Positions 1 to 4,869 of a stretch of DNA of 7,478 nt are shown here, one piece after another. A program made the position numbers and the translations under genes. How positions within the stretch are numbered: the stretch's first letter is position 1; each line of letters begins with the position of its first letter. The DNA is from an uncultured Chlorobiota bacterium (GTDB lineage Bacteria; Bacteroidota; Kapaibacteriia; OLB7), in contig CAMLOB010000174.1 in assembly GCA_946481475.1 (NCBI GenBank), positions 1-7,478 of the forward strand. Direction: 5' to 3'. The notes under the pieces were generated by a model that made no database searches, was not told the origin of the DNA, and saw only the letters and a program-made list of their open reading frames with translations.

Positions 1-456
1 CACTGCGCGCGGCACCAGGTCCAGATTCACCCAGCGCACATCATGTCTAACGTTTCGGCCGATACCGGTCTGCGCGATGCCCTGCTGACGGTCCTCTCGG
101 ACGGAGAGCCGCAGATGCTGGAAATCCCTCTTGCCGGTTATGCCGATAAAAGTCTCTCGGTGAGGGAAAACGGACGTTCGACAAAGATGATGGTCCGTCT
201 GTTGCCGAGTCCGGTGAGGGGAGAGGGAGAAATTCGTTATACCGTTGCGAAGCCGGGAACCGTTCTCCTTGTCCTTGCCGATCTTCGGGGCAATATTATC
301 CGGCGGTTCGAGCCGGGTGTGCGGGAACCGGGAGAGTACGGAGTCAGGTGGGACGGACGGAACGATGAGGGGGAAGGGGTTCCCGCCGGATATTACGTCG
401 TGCGGTTGCGGACCGAAGCGGGGATATACGAAACCTCTTTTATCTATCTGCGATAG
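1..456 (+). CDS. C-terminal part of a protein with a FlgD-type Ig-like domain (5' end outside window)
   Basis: The frame is open from base 1 to the TAG at 454-456 (151 codons), so the ATG at 43 is probably internal and the true start lies upstream. The last ~75 residues have the pattern of the FlgD Ig-like fold seen at the C-terminus of many secreted proteins of the Bacteroidota/Chlorobi group: GEIRYTVAKPG, then VLADLRGNIIRRF, then PGEYGVRWDGRNDEGEGVPAG, then YYVVRLRTEAG and a final strand ending IYLR. Known of the family: this is a beta-sandwich often used as a terminal or sorting-like module. It lacks the PNP-type start of classical type IX secretion A-domains, so secretion by that system is not shown. 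The N-terminal part visible here (about 75 residues) is not recognised. The gene meets the acyltransferase tail-to-tail with a 17-bp overlap. Coding status is well supported; the role of the whole protein is unknown. Confidence 0.8.
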   Translation, partial: HCARHQVQIHPAHIMSNVSADTGLRDALLTVLSDGEPQMLEIPLAGYADKSLSVRENGRSTKMMVRLLPSPVRGEGEIRYTVAKPGTVLLVLADLRGNIIRRFEPGVREPGEYGVRWDGRNDEGEGVPAGYYVVRLRTEAGIYETSFIYLR

Positions 457-1288
457 TGGCGGATGTTTTCCAGACCGGCACATCCTCCGCCACCTTCCTG
501 CGCAACGTCTCGACGTATGTCCGCAGGCCCTCCCGGTCGGGATCGATCGGGGGGGCTTCCGGTTCGCGGAAACGGACAACGGCCCGGACGGACCGGGTTT
601 TCAGAAGATTCCATCCATGGGTGAGTATATTCTGGTCGGGAAGATACCAGTAGACCAGATCACGGTTCTCCGGCGTTACCGGTTGTTCGTCGATGTGTGT
701 GTAGAGAATGGTGAAGGGCTGAACCGGGACCCGACGTTCGGTGATGCCGCCGAACAGAAATGCCTTGAACGATTCCACCTCCTCTCCTGCGGTTGCTTTC
801 CCTTCCGGGAAGAAGACGACCCGGATACTCTGCTCGGTTCGCTCGACAATGTTCTGTGAGGATGTGACCGCTGATCGCAGAGAGCTTCTGTCGATGAAGA
901 CCGTGCCGGCCAGCCGTGCAAAGATGCCGATGAGGGGCCAGTTCTTTACATCGTGACGGGAAACGAAAACCCCGCTGACGGCAACTCCGGCGGTCAGAAT
1001 GTCGAGCCAGGAGACATGATTGGCGACAAAGACCAGCACGTCCGGACGGCGAACTCCCTCGACCCGTACACGCAGCCCCATAAGGGCGGCCATGGTGCGG
1101 CAGAATGGTCCGGTCAGTCTCGTCACGACCCGGAAGCGCATTCGCGGACCGAAGAGAGATGCTGCGAAGATGGGGAGTGTGGCGATCGGTATCCACAGAA
1201 GACCGGCAATCAGCAACAGACACAACCGGATGCCCCCCCGGATGCTGCTTGTGCGTATCGTTGCGGGTTGGTGGTCTGTGTGTGTCAT
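440..1288 (-). CDS. PlsC-family 1-acyl-sn-glycerol-3-phosphate acyltransferase (lysophospholipid acyltransferase)
   Basis: This is a membrane-associated acyltransferase that would add an acyl chain to a lyso-lipid, normally turning lysophosphatidic acid into phosphatidic acid. With the ATG at 1288 it has 282 residues, a usual family length. A hydrophobic segment (about residues 21-45) anchors the N-terminus. The catalytic HX4D motif is H91-VSWL-D96, preceded by Asn. The GTVFIDR block is at 128-134, the glycerol-phosphate-binding motif FFPEG at 159-163, and VPVQPF at 187-192. After FPEG the family usually has Thr; here it is Lys (EGKAT). The layout FPEG-(x)-G-(x)-FKAFLF resembles the subfamily that includes lyso-ornithine-lipid acyltransferases, so the acceptor lipid is uncertain. 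An in-frame TTG four codons upstream (1300) could also start the protein. Neither start has a visible Shine-Dalgarno; I prefer the ATG. The gene is divergent from the RNA methyltransferase, and repeat island A lies between them. Confidence 0.9.
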   Translation of the reverse strand: MTHTDHQPATIRTSSIRGGIRLCLLLIAGLLWIPIATLPIFAASLFGPRMRFRVVTRLTGPFCRTMAALMGLRVRVEGVRRPDVLVFVANHVSWLDILTAGVAVSGVFVSRHDVKNWPLIGIFARLAGTVFIDRSSLRSAVTSSQNIVERTEQSIRVVFFPEGKATAGEEVESFKAFLFGGITERRVPVQPFTILYTHIDEQPVTPENRDLVYWYLPDQNILTHGWNLLKTRSVRAVVRFREPEAPPIDPDREGLRTYVETLRRKVAEDVPVWKTSATIADR

Positions 1289-1305
1289 TAAGATGGTCAA
1301 GTGAT

Positions 1306-1368
1306 CGGCTATGAGTAGTGAGTTGTCAGCTATGAGTTATCAGTTGTGAGCGGTCGGTAGTGAGCGGA
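1306..1368 (-). repeat. Island A left arm: nine tandem heptamers (S-A-G-Y-N-R-T on +)
   Basis: Read in 7-base steps on the + strand from 1306: cggctat, gagtagt, gagttgt, cagctat, gagttat, cagttgt, gagcggt, cggtagt, gagcgga. Six of nine fit S-A-G-Y-N-R-T exactly and the others differ at one position. On the minus strand the same run reads A-Y-N-R-C-T-S and points into the start of the acyltransferase gene, ending 17 bp before its ATG. It is inverted relative to the right arm at 1513-1610. No coding function is likely. Confidence 0.85.
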
Positions 1369-1512
1369 AACCGTATGGAACGTATGTCGCGAATATATTC
1401 AGGCGGGATGTCTTTTTGATTATGCAAAGCAAAAAACTGATCTTTTACCTGATCAACACCAGCAGCTCACTGCCCATAGCTGATCCCACATCATGCAAAG
1501 AACACAAAGCCG
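1369..1512. other. Central spacer of island A, AT-richer, probable divergent promoter region
   Basis: This is the only stretch between the two divergent genes that is not heptamer array, so promoters for the acyltransferase (-) and the methyltransferase (+) probably lie here. It is locally AT-rich (gaatatattc at about 1391-1400, ctttttgattatgcaaagc at about 1413-1431). I could not place a convincing -35/-10 or TAnnTTTG pair on either strand. It also holds a short symmetric element (tgatc 1438-1442, gatca 1451-1455), two near copies of atgcaaag (about 1422 and 1493), and stray heptamers (gcagctc, atagctg) around 1470-1490. Confidence 0.4.
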
Positions 1513-1610
1513 ATAGCTGACCGCTCATAGCTCACAGCTGACCGCTCATAGCTCACAGCTGACCGCTCATAGCTCACAGCTGACCGCTCATTACTCATAA
1601 CTCACTGCTG
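1513..1610 (+). repeat. Island A right arm: fourteen tandem heptamers A-Y-N-R-C-T-S, including a 21-bp super-repeat
   Basis: Read in 7-base steps from 1513: atagctg, then accgctc, atagctc, acagctg repeated three times in that order (1520-1582), then accgctc, attactc, ataactc, actgctg. All fourteen fit A-Y-N-R-C-T-S. The threefold block gives a perfect 21-bp tandem period within 1515-1590. The array ends 12 bp before the ATG of the methyltransferase gene, so it would lie in that gene's 5' leader if transcription starts upstream of it. It is inverted relative to 1306-1368. Because 21 is a multiple of 3, it can hold reading frames open, but nothing suggests it is translated. Confidence 0.92.
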
Positions 1611-1622
1611 ATTCCGATTCCC

Positions 1623-2195
1623 ATGCTGAGAAAACTCGAATACGAAGAAATCCTCTCCGAACGCCTGAGCGAAGAGACGGCACTGGCGGCTGAGCGACAT
1701 CCGGTCGTCGGTCTGCTGGAGGATATTCGTTCCCTCTACAATGTCGGTTCCTGTTTCCGGACCGCCGATGCGCTTCTGCTGGAGCGACTTGTTCTGACCG
1801 GCTACACGCCCGCTCCGCCACGGAAGGAGATCAGCAAGACGGCACTCGGCGCCGAGCGTTCGGTGCCGTGGGAGAGGATCGAGTCTTCGGTTGAAGCGGT
1901 TGGAAAACTGCGTGATGAGGGGTATGTGATCTGGGGGCTCGAACTTGCCGAGGGGGCGATCCCGCTCGACCGGCTGGAGGGGGTTCCCGAACGGGTAGCC
2001 CTTGTCGTCGGCAATGAAATCGGTGGAATCCGTTCCGAAACGCTCCCCCTTTGTGACCGGGCCGTCTCCATTCCGATGTACGGCGTCAAGCATTCGCTGA
2101 ACGTCGCAGTGGCGTTCGGTATTGCGATGTGGGAGCTTGTCCGGAGGATGCGGGAAGCGGATCGTTCCGTTTTTTCCGGTGCCGTGGGGAAATAG
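1623..2195 (+). CDS. TrmH/SpoU-family RNA 2'-O-methyltransferase (SPOUT fold)
   Basis: This protein should transfer a methyl group from S-adenosylmethionine to a ribose 2'-OH in tRNA or rRNA; the exact nucleotide cannot be told from sequence. All three SpoU motifs are present. Motif 1 is LYNVGSCFRTAD (38-49), with the invariant Asn40 and Arg46. Motif 2 is ALVVGNEIGGI (126-136), with Glu132. Motif 3 is IPMYGVKHSLNVAVAFGIA (150-168), with the SLNVA core. These last two blocks form the knotted cofactor site. At 190 residues it is little more than the catalytic domain, with no N-terminal L30e-like RNA-binding domain, as in minimal TrmH-family members. The start is fixed: the frame closes at a TGA at 1581-1583 and no other ATG intervenes. 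No Shine-Dalgarno is visible, and heptamer repeats end 12 bp before the ATG. It is convergent with the beta-barrel gene, with a palindrome between them. Confidence 0.9.
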   Translation: MLRKLEYEEILSERLSEETALAAERHPVVGLLEDIRSLYNVGSCFRTADALLLERLVLTGYTPAPPRKEISKTALGAERSVPWERIESSVEAVGKLRDEGYVIWGLELAEGAIPLDRLEGVPERVALVVGNEIGGIRSETLPLCDRAVSIPMYGVKHSLNVAVAFGIAMWELVRRMREADRSVFSGAVGK

Positions 2196-2206
2196 GACAC
2201 AGATGA

Positions 2207-2246
2207 CACGGATGCGACGGATTTGCGCGGATCCGTCGCATCTGTG
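2207..2246. repeat. Strong palindrome between convergent genes, possible bidirectional terminator or dispersed palindromic element
   Basis: Bases 2207-2222 pair with 2231-2246 through 16 consecutive pairs, one of them G-T, around an 8-base loop (2223-2230); the core is gatgcgacggat / atccgtcgcatc. A second pairing is possible, cacagatg (2198-2205) with catctgtg (2239-2246). On the + strand a TTTTT run follows, but only at about 2260-2265, so it is not a textbook intrinsic terminator. No U-tract follows on the minus strand. Its position 12 bp after the methyltransferase stop and 23 bp from the beta-barrel stop suits transcript ending in both directions. The wording (cacagatgacacgg...) resembles dispersed palindromes common between genes in environmental bacterial genomes; that likeness is from memory. 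Confidence 0.65.
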
Positions 2247-2268
2247 AAATCGGTGGTCCATTTTTCCC

Positions 2269-4347
2269 CTACCACTCCGTCCAGAGCGAGGCCCGCACAA
2301 TCGTCTCGTCGTAATCCTCCACGCCGGTCAGCAGCGGATTTGTTGCGTCGTACACGTTCTTCTCCGCACGAATCTCCAGTCGGCTCCCGATCGGCTTGAT
2401 CGGAACGAAGAGTCCGGCATAATATCCCACCTTCGAACTCTCGCTCTCCTCCGAAAGGATTGTCCCTCCGGCCGTTGCGTTCCAGTCTTCAAGGAAGGTG
2501 ACGGTTGCCCCAACGTCGAACGTCGTCGTGTTCTGAAGCGTATCGATCACCGATGTCGGCTGCGACAGACTGGCGCTTGCCTGCAGGGTCAGCCACGAGC
2601 CGATATCGAACGACTGGCCGAGCGAGTAGACTTTCGTCTCCGAGTCGAACCGGTTCCCCAACGTCTCGACACTGTTCAGCGTGAATGTTCCGATGGTCAT
2701 CGCCCCGAGCGATTCTCCAAGCTGATAGCGGTGTCCGGCAACTGCGGTGAAGACCGTAATCCTGTTGTCCACCTGAAATTCACCGACCGCGTCGTTGGTC
2801 TGCCGGTAGGGTGTGTAGTTGAGACGGAGGAAGGGGAGCCGCCGGAAGTTCAGTCCCAGCCCGACGCTGAACATCTGCAACTCCGTCGTCGCCCGCTTCC
2901 AGTCGATCAGATTGTCTTTCTCCTGACGGTAGCGTCCGCTCAGCGTTATCTGCTTCTTCACCAGCTTCTGTTCGACTTCCCCCTCATAGCGGATCAGATC
3001 GTTCCGCAGATAGGGGATGCCGAGCGTCACGTAGCCCGGACCGATCCGCTCGAACGATCCCTTCAGTTTCGTGCCGGTCTTTGTGATCGTCAGGCGGGGT
3101 TCCACGGAGAAAGAGTAGTCGAAGAAACTGCTGGTGCGGAACTTCACCAGATCGCTCAGCCAGTCGGGTGCGTCCAGCGATGCGCCGGTCTCCACTTCCG
3201 GACTGCTGAGGTCGCCGCTGAGGAGCGAGCCGGCGATCTCTCCTTTGATCATGAAGACTTCCGGGACAATCGGGATGTCAAGTTCCAGACCGAGCACCCA
3301 GTTCTCCTGGGGCGCAAGGTAGAATCCGGTGCTGGTGTCGACGATGACGGAGCTGTCCTGATCCCCGGCGTACATCACCGTCAGCAGGGCATGCCCTTCG
3401 CCGATCCGTCCGTAGCCGATCCGTCCGGCATAGATATTCCTGTCGAACGCGATATAGGTTGAATCGTTTGCCAGCGCCTCCGGCACATCCCGCTGTGCGG
3501 TACCGATGGTGGTGGCCAGATAGAATTTTCCCGGATTGAAGATGATATCGGCACCGTTGACGGCGATACCGTTGATCGTGTAGGGGGAATAATAGGGATA
3601 GTTGACGCCGATGCCGAAGCGGGGGAAGTTGTAGAGGAATCGTTCGACACCGGAGAGCATGTCCAGTTCGGTCAGGGCTCCGCGCAGGTTGTCCGGGTCG
3701 TAGAGATCGGCCGTCGGATAGCTTGTCTCGGCCATGTCGCGCAGTTCCTCGGCCTCTCCGACTTTCTCCTTGATGCCTTTCAGCATCTCGTATTTCTCCT
3801 GAAGCGATTCCAGTTCCGCCTGCTTCTCCCGCAATTCCGCGGCCTCCTCGGTTGTCGCCGCTCCCGATTCGACTTTTGTCCGCAGCCGGTCGATATCGGC
3901 CAGACGGGAGGGGTCGTTCAAGGCTTCCTCGACCGAAGCCAGGCCCTCCACTTCGTCGATGGTCCCCCCGAATGCGGCCGACGCCACCCGCTCGATCAGT
4001 CGCTGCCGGAGTCGTTCCTGCAACTGGTCCTGATCCAGACTGAAGCTGAGGTTGAAACTGTTAATGCTCTGCCGTCCCCGACTCTGTTCGGTGGAGAGGA
4101 GAAGCGAGCCGGTGAACGGAATGTCGAAGAGAATCACTGTCGGCGTCAGGTACCATCGGGCATAACGTGAGGGGATGGTCTGTCCGACTCCCTGCTGGTC
4201 GGCGTATTGCGTCTCGATGGAACTTGTGCCGGTCAGCTCGAATGTGGAAGATGTTGTCGGAGGAGCCGGTTCCTCATCCTGTGCGGTGAGTGCAAACAGC
4301 GGAAGCAGGAGCATTGCGGCTCCGGCGAGAAGCGTATGGATGCGCAT
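2269..4347 (-). CDS. Putative outer-membrane beta-barrel protein with a helical coiled-coil insert, family not recognised
   Basis: The product has 692 residues. A signal peptide covers about residues 1-22 (Lys-free but with Arg2, then a hydrophobic core, cleavage LTA|Q). After an acidic/Pro/Thr linker come alternating aromatic and polar strands (about 35-105), for example ARWYLTPTVILFDIPFTGS. Residues about 105-208 are predicted helical and very charged (QLQERLRQRLIER, EEAAELREKQAELESLQEKY), probably a coiled coil. From about 235 to the end the sequence is dense in amphipathic strands rich in Tyr/Phe/Gly and ends in WTEW; a C-terminal aromatic is typical of barrels inserted by the Bam machinery. 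I infer a porin- or translocon-like envelope protein with a periplasmic or surface helical domain. A weak AAGG (cctt at 4354-4357) sits 6 bases before the ATG, supporting this start. It stands alone, with repeat island B upstream. The fold is inferred from pattern, not from a recognised family. Confidence 0.85.
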   Translation of the reverse strand: MRIHTLLAGAAMLLLPLFALTAQDEEPAPPTTSSTFELTGTSSIETQYADQQGVGQTIPSRYARWYLTPTVILFDIPFTGSLLLSTEQSRGRQSINSFNLSFSLDQDQLQERLRQRLIERVASAAFGGTIDEVEGLASVEEALNDPSRLADIDRLRTKVESGAATTEEAAELREKQAELESLQEKYEMLKGIKEKVGEAEELRDMAETSYPTADLYDPDNLRGALTELDMLSGVERFLYNFPRFGIGVNYPYYSPYTINGIAVNGADIIFNPGKFYLATTIGTAQRDVPEALANDSTYIAFDRNIYAGRIGYGRIGEGHALLTVMYAGDQDSSVIVDTSTGFYLAPQENWVLGLELDIPIVPEVFMIKGEIAGSLLSGDLSSPEVETGASLDAPDWLSDLVKFRTSSFFDYSFSVEPRLTITKTGTKLKGSFERIGPGYVTLGIPYLRNDLIRYEGEVEQKLVKKQITLSGRYRQEKDNLIDWKRATTELQMFSVGLGLNFRRLPFLRLNYTPYRQTNDAVGEFQVDNRITVFTAVAGHRYQLGESLGAMTIGTFTLNSVETLGNRFDSETKVYSLGQSFDIGSWLTLQASASLSQPTSVIDTLQNTTTFDVGATVTFLEDWNATAGGTILSEESESSKVGYYAGLFVPIKPIGSRLEIRAEKNVYDATNPLLTGVEDYDETIVRASLWTEW

Positions 4348-4489
4348 AACATGCCTTGTGACGGTTGCAATCCATCAGCACGGCGCGCGGCGTGGTACGC
4401 GACGGCGAGCGGGACCGAGTGTACGGTTACCGTCGGAAAAAATACCGGAAAAGGGGATGCGGAGCAATGGGGGGGTAAGAGTTTATAGA
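4348..4489 (-). other. Leader and upstream region of the beta-barrel gene
   Basis: There is no gene here. It should contain the promoter and 5' leader of the beta-barrel gene. It has a small perfect palindrome (acggt-t-accgt, about 4423-4433) and a GC-rich imperfect one around cacggcgcgcggcgtg (about 4379-4394). Neither matches a known operator or riboswitch that I recognise. Confidence 0.35.
4437..4467 (-). promoter_or_regulatory. Candidate Bacteroidota-type promoter of the beta-barrel gene
   Basis: On the minus strand TTG (caa at 4465-4467) is followed after 20 bases by TATTTTTT (aaaaaata at 4437-4444). This differs at one position from the TAnnTTTG -7 element known from Bacteroidota, and the spacing is about right for the TTTG / TAnnTTTG pair. 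It would give a leader of about 80 bases. This is a weak match in a short search space and is offered as a candidate only. Confidence 0.22.
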
Positions 4490-4530
4490 GAGAGGAGTGA
4501 GAGAGTGGGTGAGTGCAGGGGTGCGGGGGG
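4490..4530 (+). repeat. Purine-rich, G-run stretch at the edge of island B
   Basis: This stretch has almost no C or T other than single Ts between gag/gtg steps, then G runs at 4507-4509, 4518-4521 and 4525-4530; a further run of seven Gs lies at 4469-4475. The + strand could form a G-quadruplex, but this is untested. It could equally be a low-complexity member of the intergenic repeat vocabulary. Confidence 0.35.
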
Positions 4531-4580
4531 AGAAGCAGGTAACGGTTCAACTTGCATCCATAGCCGACTGCTGGGATTTT

Positions 4581-4604
4581 CGATTTGCGAACGACGATTG
4601 TCGA
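4581..4604 (+). repeat. 24-bp intergenic module, copy 1 (inverted copy at 6237-6260)
   Basis: The 24 bases beginning cgatttgcga and ending cgattgtcga are identical to the reverse complement of 6237-6260. The likeness extends leftward with differences (ggattt before this copy, ggaattg before the other; agccgactgctgg against agccgataggtgg further out), giving about 45 bp of homology. Both copies lie in heptamer islands and in no convincing gene. When read through, they give the peptide ICERRLS in false ORFs. Confidence 0.85.
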
Positions 4605-4621
4605 AGGTATCAACGAACACA

Positions 4622-4656
4622 ATAGCTAACCGCTGACTGCTCAAAGCTCATCGCTG
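4622..4656 (+). repeat. Island B heptamer run 1
   Basis: Five tandem 7-mers from 4622: atagcta, accgctg, actgctc, aaagctc, atcgctg. They follow the A-Y-N-R-C-T-S pattern loosely (aaagctc has A at the second position and atagcta ends in A). The run lies partly inside the first copy of the 103-bp duplication. Confidence 0.75.
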
Positions 4657-4830
4657 GTTGGGAGTGTTGAATGGTTAAGAGTCGGGAGTCTTCTGATTGC
4701 TAATTGCTGACGGCTCACGGCTCCACAACTCACAGCTGACTGCTCAAAGCTCATCGCTGGTTGGGAGTGTTGAATGGTTAAGAGTCGGGAGTCTTCTGAT
4801 TGCTAATTGCTGACGGCTCCACAACTCACA
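4632..4830 (+). repeat. Tandem duplication in island B, 103-bp and 96-bp copies differing by one heptamer
   Basis: Copy 1 is 4632-4734 and copy 2 is 4735-4830. By eye they are identical except that copy 1 has two successive acggctc units (4710-4716, 4717-4723) where copy 2 has one (4813-4819). The block begins with heptamers (ctgactgctc...), continues with a ggttaagagtcggg module (4673-4686 and 4776-4789), and returns to heptamers. A third partial start follows at 4831. The near-perfect identity suggests a recent duplication or slippage, or active homogenisation. Confidence 0.92.
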
Positions 4831-4869
4831 GCTGACTGCTGACTGCTCAAAGCTGATTACTCAAAGCTG
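4703..4869 (+). repeat. Island B heptamer runs 2 and 3, extending into the 3' end of the dihydrouridine synthase gene
   Basis: Run 2, from 4703: attgctg, acggctc, acggctc, a single c, then acaactc, acagctg, actgctc, aaagctc, atcgctg (to 4759). Run 3, from 4806: attgctg, acggctc, a single c, acaactc, acagctg, actgctg, actgctc, aaagctg, attactc, aaagctg (to 4869). The 43 bases between the runs belong to the non-heptamer middle of the duplication. The unit attactc (4856-4862) contains the stop codon of the minus-strand gene. Confidence 0.82.

Noticed and set aside
43..456. Complete 137-residue gene starting at the ATG at 43
   Set aside because: The frame stays open to the window edge, no ribosome binding site precedes the ATG, and a C-terminal FlgD-like domain normally follows a longer protein. 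It is treated as the end of a longer gene.
1513..1610. CRISPR array
   Set aside because: The 21-bp repeats are directly tandem with no unique spacers and no cas genes are nearby.
2731..3462. 243-codon open frame on + opposite the beta-barrel gene
   Set aside because: It is an antisense shadow of a long gene in GC-rich DNA. The minus-strand protein has a signal peptide and barrel-like pattern, while this one shows no recognisable feature.
4175..4636. Open frames of up to 153 codons on both strands over the upstream region of the beta-barrel gene and island B
   Set aside because: They overlap the well-supported signal-peptide end of the beta-barrel gene or run into the 24-bp module and heptamers. 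Translations are low-complexity and start codons unsupported.
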